Under the pieces are notes generated by a model that did not search any database, was not told the DNA's origin, and saw only the letters and a list, made by a program, of their open reading frames with translations. The translations under genes and the position numbers were made by a program. Below, in pieces: positions 54,392 through 63,733 of a stretch of 64,000 nt of DNA (position 1 is its first letter; the number at the start of each line of letters is the position of its first letter). Source of the DNA: Marinilabiliaceae bacterium (GTDB lineage Bacteria; Bacteroidota; Bacteroidia; Bacteroidales; Marinilabiliaceae); contig JAFGBR010000033.1 in NCBI GenBank assembly GCA_016933045.1, forward strand, positions 1 to 64,000, written 5' to 3'.

Positions 54392-55774
54392 ATGCAACTT
54401 ACAAAGGTTCAAAGAACGGTGTTGATTATCTCAACAATTACATCATTCCTTGGACCTTTTTTAATCTCATCAGTTACTGTTGCTCTGCCTAGTATTGAAA
54501 ACGATTTTCAATTAAGTTCTTTTGAACTGGGTTGGATTATCAATTCTTTTCTTTTATCATCGGCTATTTTACTTTTACCTGCAGGAAAACTGGCCGATCA
54601 ATTCGGACAAGTTAAAATTTACCGATTAGGGATATTTATTTTCACTGCTTCAACATTACTATGTGGCATTTCTAATTCCACAGCTTTTTTAATCACTTTT
54701 AGAACTATACAAGGCATTGGGGCCGCAATGACTATGACAACCGGCCCCGCACTCCTGGTAAGTAAATTTCCAGGAACCCAACGAGGACGTGTCTTAGGCA
54801 TTAATGTTGCTTCTGTTTACCTTGGTCTGTCAACAGGCCCATATCTGGGTGGTCTGATTACCGATCATCTTGGTTGGCGAAATATATTTCTTATTTCAGC
54901 TCCAATTGGATTAATTGTGACTTTTCTAACTTTACGATGGTTAAAAAACGAAACAATAGTAAATAATAAAAACTCATCTTTAATAAGTAGCACATTTTTT
55001 TATGGCATTGTTCTCTTTTTATTTGTATACGGAGCATCCTCACTCCCTCAGGCAACTGGTATTATTATGATTTCATGCTTTTTCATATTAGCTCCTGTCT
55101 TCATACTCTCGCAATACAAAAAAACAAACCCTTTACTCCCGGTAAAGCTATTTCGAAATAATATCTTGTTTTCATTTTCAAATCTGGCAGCATTAATTAA
55201 TTACAGTGGCACATTTGCAAATATCTTTTATTTAAGCATCTTTTTGCAAAAGATACACCATCTTTCGCCTCAAATAACCGGTGCCATATTAGTTATACAA
55301 CCAATCACTCAAGCAATCTTATCACCTGTTTCAGGGCATTTATCCGACCGCGTTGAACCTCGCTTTTTAGCTACCATGGGGATGGTATTAAATGCCCTGG
55401 GATTAGCACTTTTAGCATTTATTAATATCAACACTCCTATTACTTATATTTCTATATATCTTTTGATTATGGGAGTTGGCTTTGCATTGTTTTCATCACC
55501 AAACATGAATACCATAATGGGGTCGGTTAATAAAGATCAACTTGGCATGGCTTCGGGCATTTCAGCTACTATGCGAATTATCGGACAAATGGTTTCAATG
55601 TCTTTAGCTGCTTTGTTATTCTCTCTATCGTTTAATAAAACACCAGTTATGGATGTAAGTAACGATTTATTTTTAAACACTTACAATATTGCACTTATAA
55701 TTATGAGTTGCTTTTGTGTTATTGGTTCATTATTTTCTTTTTTTAGAGGAGAAATAAAAAAAACTAATTACTAA
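54392..55774 (+). CDS. MFS drug exporter, DHA2 (EmrB/QacA) type
   Basis: A 460-residue inner-membrane exporter with about 14 hydrophobic helices. The DHA2 start (SVTVALPSIENDFQLS...LGWIINSFLL) and motif A (GKLADQFGQVKIYRLG) are clear, and motif C appears as LGLSTGPYLGGLI. It begins 16 bases after the helicase stop and may be read through from it. The substrate is unknown. A terminator shared with recA follows. Confidence 0.93.
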   Translation: MQLTKVQRTVLIISTITSFLGPFLISSVTVALPSIENDFQLSSFELGWIINSFLLSSAILLLPAGKLADQFGQVKIYRLGIFIFTASTLLCGISNSTAFLITFRTIQGIGAAMTMTTGPALLVSKFPGTQRGRVLGINVASVYLGLSTGPYLGGLITDHLGWRNIFLISAPIGLIVTFLTLRWLKNETIVNNKNSSLISSTFFYGIVLFLFVYGASSLPQATGIIMISCFFILAPVFILSQYKKTNPLLPVKLFRNNILFSFSNLAALINYSGTFANIFYLSIFLQKIHHLSPQITGAILVIQPITQAILSPVSGHLSDRVEPRFLATMGMVLNALGLALLAFININTPITYISIYLLIMGVGFALFSSPNMNTIMGSVNKDQLGMASGISATMRIIGQMVSMSLAALLFSLSFNKTPVMDVSNDLFLNTYNIALIIMSCFCVIGSLFSFFRGEIKKTNY

Positions 55775-55801
55775 ATAAAATAATAAAAACATATACTTAT
55801 A

Positions 55802-55836
55802 AAAAAACTTCCTATTGTTTTAACAGGAAGTTTTTT
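55802..55836. terminator. Bidirectional terminator between the MFS gene and recA
   Basis: 12-base perfect arms (55802-55813, 55825-55836) with an A run on one side and a T run on the other serve both convergent genes. Confidence 0.75.
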
Positions 55837-55844
55837 AATTTTTT

Positions 55845-56858
55845 TTAATTTGTCTTTAATAATGTTTCCATTATTTTTCGTTCCAACTCATCAAACAACT
55901 CCGGATTATCTTTAATTACATCTTTTACAGCTTCTCTCCCCTGTCCTAGCTTTGTTTCACCGTAACTAAACCACGATCCGCTTTTTTTAACAATCTCCAT
56001 CTCAACTCCCATATCAAGAATCTCTCCTACTTTAGATATCCCTTCTCCGTAACGTATTTCAAACTCTGCCTTTCTAAATGGTGGTGCAACTTTATTTTTC
56101 ACTACCTTCACACGAGTCTGACTACCTATTACATTTTCACCGTCTTTTATTTGTGTAACCCTACGAATATCAAGCCTAACCGATGAATAAAACTTAAGCG
56201 CATTACCTCCGGTTGTTGTTTCGGGATTTCCAAACATTACACCTATTTTTTCTCTTAACTGATTTATAAATATACAGGTAGTTTTTGTTTTACTAATATT
56301 CGAAGTTAACTTGCGTAAAGCCTGCGACATTAATCTGGCTTGTAATCCAACTTTATTATCACCCATTTCACCTTCTATTTCGGCTTTGGGCGTTAATGCA
56401 GCTACTGAATCTATAACTATAATATCAATAGCTGATGAACGAATAAGCTGATCTGCTATTTCAAGCGCCTGCTCTCCGTTATCGGGTTGTGAAATAAATA
56501 AATTCTCAATGTCAACACCTAATTTTTCAGCATAAAATCGATCAAATGCATGTTCTGCATCAATGAAAGCTGCAATACCACCTGCCTTTTGAGCTTCTGC
56601 AATGGCATGAATTGCAAGTGTGGTTTTACCTGATGATTCCGGTCCATATATTTCAATAATACGTCCTCTGGGATAACCACCAACTCCTAAAGCAATATCA
56701 AGAGTAATAGATCCTGTAGGTATAACATCCATTTTCTCAACAACCGAATCGCCCATTCTCATTATGGTTCCTTTTCCATAAGTCTTGTCAATTTTATCAA
56801 GAGTAAGCTGTAATGCTTTGAGTTTTTCTTTATTTACCGAGTTTTCCTTATCCGACAT
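55845..56858 (-). CDS. recA: Recombinase RecA
   Basis: A 337-residue strand-exchange ATPase for recombination and SOS induction. Walker A GPESSGKT is at 72-79, Walker B is [10 protein letters not shown], and the DNA-binding loop regions [25 protein letters not shown] and [24 protein letters not shown] are intact. The acidic C-terminal tail is shorter than in E. coli. It follows bcp by 28 bases on the same strand, an operon with an oxidative-stress gene. I see no LexA box by eye, in line with the scarcity of LexA in this phylum. Confidence 0.98.
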   Translation of the reverse strand: MSDKENSVNKEKLKALQLTLDKIDKTYGKGTIMRMGDSVVEKMDVIPTGSITLDIALGVGGYPRGRIIEIYGPESSGKTTLAIHAIAEAQKAGGIAAFIDAEHAFDRFYAEKLGVDIENLFISQPDNGEQALEIADQLIRSSAIDIIVIDSVAALTPKAEIEGEMGDNKVGLQARLMSQALRKLTSNISKTKTTCIFINQLREKIGVMFGNPETTTGGNALKFYSSVRLDIRRVTQIKDGENVIGSQTRVKVVKNKVAPPFRKAEFEIRYGEGISKVGEILDMGVEMEIVKKSGSWFSYGETKLGQGREAVKDVIKDNPELFDELERKIMETLLKTN

Positions 56859-56886
56859 TTGTTTGATAATTTAATGTGCTTATTTA

Positions 56887-57354
56887 TTATAATATATTCA
56901 ATTCTTTTAAAATCTGACTAGTGTGATTTATTGTGTCAACTTTCCATATAATTTTTTCAATCTGTCCATTTTCATCAATAATAAAAGTGGAACGAAAAAC
57001 ACCAATCGATGTTTTTCCATACATCTTCTTCTCCCCCCAGGCTCCATATAACTGTAATATTGATTTCTCTTTATCAGATATTAGATTAAACTTTAACCCA
57101 TATTTTTCGATAAACTTTTTATGAGATGCCTCACTATCAGGACTAACACCAATAATTTCAAAACCCTTAGATAATAAATCATTTAAATTATCATTTAAAT
57201 TACAGGCTTCTGCTGTACAACCAGGCGTATTATCGCGCGGATAAAAATAAAGTATCACCTTTTTCCCTTTATAATTCGTCAACGATATAGACTCTCCATT
57301 CTGATTTATTCCACTAAACACCGGAGCTTTATCACCTTCCTTCAATTGTTTCAT
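56887..57354 (-). CDS. bcp: Thioredoxin-dependent peroxiredoxin, BCP family
   Basis: A 155-residue thiol peroxidase that reduces organic hydroperoxides. The active-site segment FYPRDNTPGCTAEAC contains the peroxidatic Cys46 and the resolving Cys51 five residues later, the atypical two-Cys arrangement of BCP. No signal peptide. It is the first gene before recA; TATATTTG (minus strand, 57374-57381) just upstream is a likely -7 element for the pair. Confidence 0.95.
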   Translation of the reverse strand: MKQLKEGDKAPVFSGINQNGESISLTNYKGKKVILYFYPRDNTPGCTAEACNLNDNLNDLLSKGFEIIGVSPDSEASHKKFIEKYGLKFNLISDKEKSILQLYGAWGEKKMYGKTSIGVFRSTFIIDENGQIEKIIWKVDTINHTSQILKELNIL

Positions 57355-57373
57355 AATACTAATTGATTGATTA

Positions 57374-57407
57374 CAAATATATTTTTAAAATAACATTGTT
57401 TCTCAAA
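57374..57407 (-). promoter_or_regulatory. Candidate promoter for bcp-recA
   Basis: On the minus strand a TTTG (57404-57407) is followed after 22 bases by a perfect TATATTTG (57374-57381). The spacing is slightly longer than the usual 19-21. Confidence 0.4.
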
Positions 57408-57518
57408 ACTATGTTCAAAAGTTATAAACATATTTTGCCAGAAGCAGGAATTATTTATGAATAATCCGGATTAAAAGTAACCAATAAAAAAATAAAAATA
57501 TAAACACTTAAAATTTCA

Positions 57519-57550
57519 TTGAAGTTATTCTATATGAATCGCTATTTTTG
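57519..57550 (+). promoter_or_regulatory. Candidate promoter for the TPR-PD40-SPOR gene
   Basis: TTG (57519-57521), 21 bases and a perfect TATTTTTG (57543-57550), 38 bases before the start codon. Confidence 0.45.
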
Positions 57551-57588
57551 AAGATGTATTTTTTGAGTAACAAAATATTTATACGCTG

Positions 57589-60180
57589 ATGAAAATTTTA
57601 TTTATAACTCCGTTTTTACTTTTTATGTGTTTGTTCATTACTACAGGTCAAACAACAAAAAGTATGGCAAATGAAGCATACCAACTTTTTAAAAATGGAG
57701 ATTATGAAGAGGCATTAGTTCTTTACGAGAAATTTTACACAGAATATCCACGTGATATTAAATATAACTTTTATTACGGAGCTTGCCTCGCCGAAACAAA
57801 TACAAACTTATCATTAGCAACTCAATGTTTAAAATATGCAAGTTTAAAAAAATTTAATAACGATGTATATTTCTTTCTTGCTCGAACATATCAGTTAATG
57901 TACGAATTTGATATTGCTATTGAGAACTTCCAAAAATACATTAAAATAACCGAAGAGAGCGGATCATTCAATGATTTAGCAAAAAAATACATTGCTCAAT
58001 GTGAAACAGGTAAAACTATCTGCTCCAAAATATATCACTTAAAAGTATTAAAAGCTGATACATGCTCGCCTGCTGATATTCTCGATTACTACTCTCCTGC
58101 AAATGACATTGGAAAAATAATGAAAAACAATGATTTCTTCGAATCAGGAATCGACCCCGAAGGTATTATGTTTTCAACAGAACGAGGTGATATGGCCTTT
58201 TATTCAATTAAAAACCAACAAACAACAAACTGGGATTTATATAAAATTGAAAAGTTAATTGATGGATGGAGCGAAGGAGTATCATTAGGATCTGATGTTA
58301 ACTCCATATACAACGAACTTTACCCTATGTTGCATACCGATGGAGTAACTCTATACTTTAGTTCTGATCGTCCAGGCGGATTAGGAGGATTCGATATTTA
58401 TAAAGCTACATACAATACCCAAAAAAAAACTTTCTCAAACATAACAAATATGGGTATCCCATTTAATTCACCCAAAGATGATTACTTTTTTGTTTGCGAT
58501 GATTTTTCCGAAAAAGCATGGTTTGTTTCTAATCGTAATACATCAAACAACAAAGTAGTAATTTACCAAATTATTTGGAATAACAGTGTTATTAAAAGCT
58601 TTACTGAAGATAATAACCAATTAAAGAAAGAAGCAATTCTTGGCTTAGATAACAAAACTTTAGTAACTGAAAGCATTAATTCAAATGATAAAATATCAAA
58701 ATCATCGTACAATAAAAATAACAATGCACTTTTTCATTTCCAAGTTGCTGATTCACTGGAATACACACAATTTGAACACTTTAAATCAGAACTGGCTTTA
58801 TCGCAATTTAAACAAGGTTTACAACTGGTAAACCAACGCGATAGTCTGGCAAAAAAAATGTCGGAAAAACGACGATTATATGCTGTTACTAACGACGAAG
58901 CCATTAGAAATCAATTAGTAGTCGACATTTTAGCTTTAGAAAAACAAACCTACAATATAGATGGATCTATAGACAATTACTATTACCAATCGCAAAAGCA
59001 GGAACAAACTAAAATTAATGAATTGGTTCGTCTCGGACAATATCAATCAAATTCCGAAGTCAGAATGATTACAAGAGATCAGTTTTCGATTAAAGACATA
59101 ACTTTTCCGAAAAATTTAACCTTATATACCAATGATGAATTTGGACGCAAATTAATGGAATTACAAGAAATGTACTCAACACTGTTTAACAAAAATGAAG
59201 TGTACAAATTAAAATATGCAGATTCTTTATATGCCTGGGGAAACATGTTAAACATTGAATCCTCAAGGTTATTAGAAAAAGCAACCCACACAACGCCCGA
59301 TATTCAGGTTAAAATGCCAATCCCTTTCAAGTCAAACACTAACACAAATACTCAAAACGAAGAAATGCCCGAATCGTTAGTTAAACAAGCTCGAAATTTA
59401 AAACTTGATGCTTTAAAACTTTATCATTTATCGCTTGATACTAAATATTCAATTTATCGAGCTAAATACCACGACATACGCGAATTGCTTAAAGCAGGTG
59501 ATGTATTCGAACAAACAATGAGTTTTGCCGGTGAGGCTATGACTTATTATAAAGCTGGCAACGAATTAATTAACCAAAACGTGATTGGTGTAGATTTGGA
59601 AACATTCGAAAAAGCCGGTACTTTTAAACGAAATGCAGTTTCAAGTCAGGAAAAGGGATTATCATATTATAACAACAACAAAACAAATAACAATTCCGTT
59701 TTAACTAAAAATCAATCTGATACCAAAGGGACAGTACAACAATCATATTCTGAAATACACAAAGGAAAAAAAACCAACCAAACCGCAACTAAAAGTGAAT
59801 CAAAATCGGCTGGTGAAATAAAAAATATTGTAACCCAATCTCTCTCAAAAACTGAGGTAACCACTCCTGAATATACACAAAAAACAGAATCTGAATCATT
59901 AAAATCTAATCCCAAATTGATTTATAAAATTCAAATTGGCGTTTTTCGCAATCAACCAGATCAAACACTTTTAAGCAAAATAAACGACGTTAGTTTCGTA
60001 AAACTAACCGAAAGTGGTTTAATGAAGTACTATTCAGGGCACTTTAACACGTATAACGAAGCCGTTACTGAAATTGTTAATGTTAGAAATGCAGGATTTG
60101 AAGGCGCTTTTGTTACTGCTTTTTTTGAGCAAAATCCTATAACAATATCAAAAGCACGTGAATTAGAAAATAATAATTGA
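57589..60180 (+). CDS. TPR-PD40 protein with C-terminal SPOR-like domain
   Basis: An 863-residue exported protein (signal about 1-20). TPR helices (about 25-140) are followed by a PD40 propeller region (about 180-320; YFSSDRPGGLGGFDIYKA), a long helical and low-complexity middle (about 380-770) and a SPOR-like domain (about 780-855; YKIQIGVFRNQPDQTLL, YYSGHFNTYNEAVTEIVNVRNAGFEGAFVTAF) that would bind denuded peptidoglycan. The TPR-PD40 part resembles T9SS- and gliding-associated PorE-like proteins, here with SPOR in place of OmpA as wall anchor. It heads a run with clpS, nfeD and floA. Confidence 0.82.
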   Translation: MKILFITPFLLFMCLFITTGQTTKSMANEAYQLFKNGDYEEALVLYEKFYTEYPRDIKYNFYYGACLAETNTNLSLATQCLKYASLKKFNNDVYFFLARTYQLMYEFDIAIENFQKYIKITEESGSFNDLAKKYIAQCETGKTICSKIYHLKVLKADTCSPADILDYYSPANDIGKIMKNNDFFESGIDPEGIMFSTERGDMAFYSIKNQQTTNWDLYKIEKLIDGWSEGVSLGSDVNSIYNELYPMLHTDGVTLYFSSDRPGGLGGFDIYKATYNTQKKTFSNITNMGIPFNSPKDDYFFVCDDFSEKAWFVSNRNTSNNKVVIYQIIWNNSVIKSFTEDNNQLKKEAILGLDNKTLVTESINSNDKISKSSYNKNNNALFHFQVADSLEYTQFEHFKSELALSQFKQGLQLVNQRDSLAKKMSEKRRLYAVTNDEAIRNQLVVDILALEKQTYNIDGSIDNYYYQSQKQEQTKINELVRLGQYQSNSEVRMITRDQFSIKDITFPKNLTLYTNDEFGRKLMELQEMYSTLFNKNEVYKLKYADSLYAWGNMLNIESSRLLEKATHTTPDIQVKMPIPFKSNTNTNTQNEEMPESLVKQARNLKLDALKLYHLSLDTKYSIYRAKYHDIRELLKAGDVFEQTMSFAGEAMTYYKAGNELINQNVIGVDLETFEKAGTFKRNAVSSQEKGLSYYNNNKTNNNSVLTKNQSDTKGTVQQSYSEIHKGKKTNQTATKSESKSAGEIKNIVTQSLSKTEVTTPEYTQKTESESLKSNPKLIYKIQIGVFRNQPDQTLLSKINDVSFVKLTESGLMKYYSGHFNTYNEAVTEIVNVRNAGFEGAFVTAFFEQNPITISKARELENNN

Positions 60181-60219
60181 TTTTTTTGAAAAAAAGAGTA
60201 ACTTGAAATAAAAAAAATA

Positions 60220-60495
60220 ATGGTTTCATTTGGCAAAAATAAAGAAAAGGGACATTCGCTTAATGAATATGAAGAGTATCGCTGGCTAATTCTTCATAAT
60301 GATAGTATTAATACATTCGATTATGTAATTGAAACTTTGTGCGAAGTTTGCCATCACAACGAAATTCAAGCCGAACAATGTGCCGTTATTACCCATTACA
60401 AGGGTAAATGCGATATCAAAAAAGGTTCGTTTAACGAATTATTACCAATAAGAGACTCCCTTTTGGAAAGAGAACTATCTGTAACAATTGATTAA
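60220..60495 (+). CDS. clpS: ATP-dependent Clp protease adaptor ClpS
   Basis: A 91-residue adaptor that delivers N-degron substrates to ClpA-type ATPases. WLILHNDSINTFDYVIETL and the helix EQAEQC-type region (EIQAEQCAVITHYKGKCDI) match the ClpS core, including the hydrophobic substrate pocket. The clp ATPase gene is not in the window. The nfeD frame overlaps its end, indicating co-transcription with nfeD-floA. Confidence 0.88.
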   Translation: MVSFGKNKEKGHSLNEYEEYRWLILHNDSINTFDYVIETLCEVCHHNEIQAEQCAVITHYKGKCDIKKGSFNELLPIRDSLLERELSVTID

Positions 60496-60502
60496 TAATA
60501 TT

Positions 60503-60967
60503 ATGTCGGCATTTGTTATCTTTTTATTGGTTTTAACCGGGCTTATTTTGTTAATACTTGAATTTTTTGTTTTCCCCGGCATTACAATTGCCGGTGTTGG
60601 TGGAGTATTGGCAATTGGCTTAGGAATATTCTTCACTTATAAAACTTATGGTAGTTTAGCCGGACACATAACAGTATTCGGAACAATTGTATTAGGAGTA
60701 TTCTTAGTATACTTTTCAATTCGAAACAAAACATGGAACAAAATGGCTTTAAATACTACTATCGATTCGAAAATAGAAACTGTTTCGGAGCAAACAATTC
60801 ATATTGGCGATAAAGGAGTATCAATATCCAGATTAAATCCAATTGGCAAAGCACGTTTTAACGATGAAATAGTTGAAGCACACTGCCCCGGTCATTTTAT
60901 TGATGAAAATAAAGAAATTGAAGTAGTTAAGGTTTTTAAAACACATATTATTGTAAAACCTTTATAA
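60503..60967 (+). CDS. NfeD-family membrane protein
   Basis: A 154-residue protein, short form of NfeD. Two to three transmembrane helices (about 3-75; glycine-rich ITIAGVGGVLAIGLGIF) precede the OB-fold NfeD domain (about 95-152; GDKGVSISRLNPIGKARFNDEIVEAHCPG, which includes the family's PxGxAxF-like motif). I chose 60503 over 60488 because the earlier start overlaps clpS and adds only five residues before the first helix. NfeD proteins pair with flotillins; floA follows by 42 bases. Confidence 0.88.
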   Translation: MSAFVIFLLVLTGLILLILEFFVFPGITIAGVGGVLAIGLGIFFTYKTYGSLAGHITVFGTIVLGVFLVYFSIRNKTWNKMALNTTIDSKIETVSEQTIHIGDKGVSISRLNPIGKARFNDEIVEAHCPGHFIDENKEIEVVKVFKTHIIVKPL

Positions 60968-61009
60968 GAACAATATAATTTAAATATAAACCTAAAAAAT
61001 AATCATTTT

Positions 61010-62002
61010 ATGGAATTACCAACTATTGGGATTATAGTAATTAGTATTATAGCATTTTTTATAGTGCTTTATTATGTACCAATACTATTATGGTTTTCGG
61101 CCATTGTAACCGGTGTCCGGACATCTCTTATTCAATTAGTATTAATGAGAATCAGAAAGGTTCCTCCTCCAATTATTGTACGGGCAATGATTGAAGCTCA
61201 TAAAGCAGGATTAAAAGATGTTAAACGCGATGAACTGGAAGCTCATTATCTTGCCGGGGGACATGTTGAAAGAGTTGTCCATGCTCTTGTATCTGCTGCT
61301 AAAGCAAATATTGATTTAACATTTCAAATGGCTACTGCTATCGATTTGGCCGGTCGTGATGTGTTTGAAGCAGTACAAATGTCAGTAAACCCCAAAGTAA
61401 TTGACACACCCCCTGTAGCTGCGGTTGCTAAAGATGGTATTCAGTTAATTGCAAAAGCAAGAGTAACTGTTCGTGCAAGTATTAAACAATTGGTTGGTGG
61501 TGCAGGCGAAGAAACAGTCTTAGCCAGAGTAGGGGAAGGTATCGTGTCTTCTATTGGATCCTCAGCATCTCACAAAGAAGTTTTAGAAAATCCCGATTCA
61601 ATTTCTAAAGTTGTACTTCAAAAAGGATTAGATGCCGGTACTGCTTTTGAAATTCTATCTATCGATATTGCTGATATTGATATTGGCAAAAACATTGGTG
61701 CTGTTCTTCAAATGGATCAGGCCGAAGCTGATAAAAACATTGCGCAAGCCAGAGCCGAAGAACGAAGAGCAATGGCTGTTGCCCTTGAACAGGAGATGAA
61801 AGCAAAAGCTCAGGAAGCTCGCGCTAAAGTTATCGAGGCCGAAGCAGAGGTGCCTAAAGCTATGGCTGACGCATTCAGATCGGGTAATTTAGGAGTAATG
61901 GATTATGTTAAGTATAGGAATATTGAAGCCGACACTGCTATGCGAGATGCAATTGCAAAACCATCTACTCAAACAAAGAATCCTCCTAAAAAAGATAAAT
62001 AA
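61010..62002 (+). CDS. floA: Flotillin-like protein FloA
   Basis: A 330-residue membrane scaffold of functional membrane microdomains. The N-terminal hydrophobic hairpin (about 5-35) is followed by the FloA/UPF0365 core ([64 protein letters not shown]) and the Glu/Ala-rich coiled coil (about 235-290). The length is normal. It forms a conserved pair with nfeD and is followed by its own terminator. Confidence 0.95.
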   Translation: MELPTIGIIVISIIAFFIVLYYVPILLWFSAIVTGVRTSLIQLVLMRIRKVPPPIIVRAMIEAHKAGLKDVKRDELEAHYLAGGHVERVVHALVSAAKANIDLTFQMATAIDLAGRDVFEAVQMSVNPKVIDTPPVAAVAKDGIQLIAKARVTVRASIKQLVGGAGEETVLARVGEGIVSSIGSSASHKEVLENPDSISKVVLQKGLDAGTAFEILSIDIADIDIGKNIGAVLQMDQAEADKNIAQARAEERRAMAVALEQEMKAKAQEARAKVIEAEAEVPKAMADAFRSGNLGVMDYVKYRNIEADTAMRDAIAKPSTQTKNPPKKDK

Positions 62003-62004
62003 TT

Positions 62005-62030
62005 AAAAAAAGCCCGAATGGGCTTTTTTT
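62005..62030 (+). terminator. Terminator after floA
   Basis: 10-base perfect arms (62005-62014, 62019-62028) with a GAAT loop and a T run, directly after the floA stop. Confidence 0.85.
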
Positions 62031-62097
62031 AATTATCACTTCTTCAAAACAATAACTAACAAAGATAAAAAAACTACTTTTTTTTAGTTTCTTTTTA

Positions 62098-62128
62098 TTT
62101 GTATATGTTCAACATTTTTATACATTTG
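62098..62128 (+). promoter_or_regulatory. Consensus Bacteroidota promoter for tRNA-Ser
   Basis: TTTG (62098-62101), a spacer of exactly 19 bases and TACATTTG (62121-62128) match TTTG-N19-TAnnTTTG at every fixed position. The tRNA begins 14 bases further on. Confidence 0.85.
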
Positions 62129-62141
62129 CAATCGCATTCCA

Positions 62142-62228
62142 GGAGGGATGGGTGAGTGGCTGAAACCACCAGTTTGCTAAACTGACGTACGGGTAACTGT
62201 ACCGGGGGTTCGAATCCCCCTCCCTCCG
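62142..62228 (+). tRNA. tRNA-Ser (anticodon GCU)
   Basis: An 87-base class II tRNA. The acceptor arms GGAGGGA (62142-62148) and TCCCTCC (62221-62227) pair, with discriminator G at 62228. The anticodon stem cagtt/aactg encloses a loop with GCT, reading AGC/AGU serine codons. A long variable arm (tacgggtaactgta region) and the T arm with GTTCGAA are present. CCA is not encoded. Confidence 0.95.
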
Positions 62229-62230
62229 CT

Positions 62231-62270
62231 AAAAAGAGGCTGCATCATTTGATACAGTCTCTTTTTTATT
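62231..62270 (+). terminator. Terminator after tRNA-Ser
   Basis: 12-base arms (62231-62242, 62255-62266) with one G-T type mismatch, followed by T residues. Confidence 0.75.
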
Positions 62271-62321
62271 AAGTCCGGAAACTATCATTTTAAATTTAGA
62301 TCTTCCATAACCTTTTTTGGT

Positions 62322-63716
62322 TTACATATTTCCATCAATTGATAAAACAAAAGATACCCGTGTCCCTTTTCCCTCCTCCGACTCAATTTTAACCACTCCC
62401 CCCAATGCCTCAATCAACCCTTTACTAATCGACAAACCCAACCCCGAGCCACCATATCTGCGATTAAAAGAGACTTCAAGCTGCCTAAAATTATCAAATA
62501 CAGCTTCTAAATCATCCTTTGCAATTCCAATTCCGGTATCTTCAACAAAAATTATTAACGACTCATCACTCTTATCTAATCCCAAAATAACAGACCCCTG
62601 TTTTGTAAATTTAATCGCATTTTGAATAATATTTTCAATTGACCTATACAACTTTGACTCATCAGTAAATAGCTTAAGATCTTCATCCTGCGAAAGTATT
62701 TTTAATTTAAACTCAAGCCCCCTCTCATTTGCCAATGAATCATAATTTAAATATAACCTCTCTATTAACTGCCGGACATCAACAATCCTATGAATAACAC
62801 TCAAATCACCAACTTCAATTTTTGATATTTCAACAATATCGTCAACTACTGCAATTAATTTAAAGCAACTATTTGTTATTAATTTAATATATTCTTTCTG
62901 CATTTGTCCAGACAAATCTTCATCCTGCAAAATTTGAGAAAACCCAATAATTCCATTTATTGGTGTCCTTATTTCATGCGATAAATTATATAAAAATGCA
63001 GACTTTAACTTTTCACTCCTTTCTGCTTCAACTTTCGACTTAATAACCTCTTCCTGTATACTTTTATATTGCGAAATATCAATCAATGTTCCGTATGAAA
63101 TAATTGAATAATCTCTTTTCTTAACCTCTTCTGTTTTACCTTTAAATAACAACCAATAGTATCCTCCAATTCTCTTTTTTACTAACAATTCAACATTAAC
63201 ATCCGTCTTATCTTCCAACTCAAATTGCCGAAAAAGAATATTTACAGCATCTTCTGAACACGAATGTAACACCTCTCGATAATTATCACGGTTAATAACA
63301 AATGATTCAGGATCAAAAGACAAATAACAATTATCCTTATCAATAATAATCTGTTTTTTTTTAGAGTCCCACTCCCAATATGCTTCTCCTGCAGCAATCA
63401 TTGCTACAGATAATCGTCGGCTATTATCTCTTATCAACTCTTCTTTCAACAAATTTTCATTTACTTCGTATTGCAAACAAAATGCATATACCGAAAAAAT
63501 AAACAACGGCAAAAAAAGTATCTCAACCGGATTTTCAAACTCATCCCAAACCGCAAAATCAATCCACTCAAGAACATTAGAAAAAGCTACAAACGACAAT
63601 AATAAAAATGATATAATAATAAAATGGATTGGAATATTTTTCCACCAAAACCTGTATACAAGAACCAATGCTGCACCCAAAAACAAAATAAAAGATATGG
63701 TATTTAAAATTATCAT
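62322..63716 (-). CDS. PAS-containing sensor histidine kinase
   Basis: A 464-residue membrane kinase. Three hydrophobic helices occupy the first 95 residues or so, followed by a linker and a PAS domain (about 105-225), the HisKA box with H247 in LSHEIRTPINGIIGF, and an ATPase domain with IENIIQNAIKFTK, FVEDTGIGI and YGGSGLGLSIS. No receiver is attached and no response regulator is in view, so the partner is unknown. A small membrane protein gene lies 17 bases upstream on the same strand. Confidence 0.93.
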   Translation of the reverse strand: MIILNTISFILFLGAALVLVYRFWWKNIPIHFIIISFLLLSFVAFSNVLEWIDFAVWDEFENPVEILFLPLFIFSVYAFCLQYEVNENLLKEELIRDNSRRLSVAMIAAGEAYWEWDSKKKQIIIDKDNCYLSFDPESFVINRDNYREVLHSCSEDAVNILFRQFELEDKTDVNVELLVKKRIGGYYWLLFKGKTEEVKKRDYSIISYGTLIDISQYKSIQEEVIKSKVEAERSEKLKSAFLYNLSHEIRTPINGIIGFSQILQDEDLSGQMQKEYIKLITNSCFKLIAVVDDIVEISKIEVGDLSVIHRIVDVRQLIERLYLNYDSLANERGLEFKLKILSQDEDLKLFTDESKLYRSIENIIQNAIKFTKQGSVILGLDKSDESLIIFVEDTGIGIAKDDLEAVFDNFRQLEVSFNRRYGGSGLGLSISKGLIEALGGVVKIESEEGKGTRVSFVLSIDGNM

Positions 63717-63733
63717 AGCAATATGAACATTTA

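Noticed and set aside
60488..60502. Earlier start for nfeD
   Set aside because: It overlaps clpS and adds five residues of no evident use before the first membrane helix.
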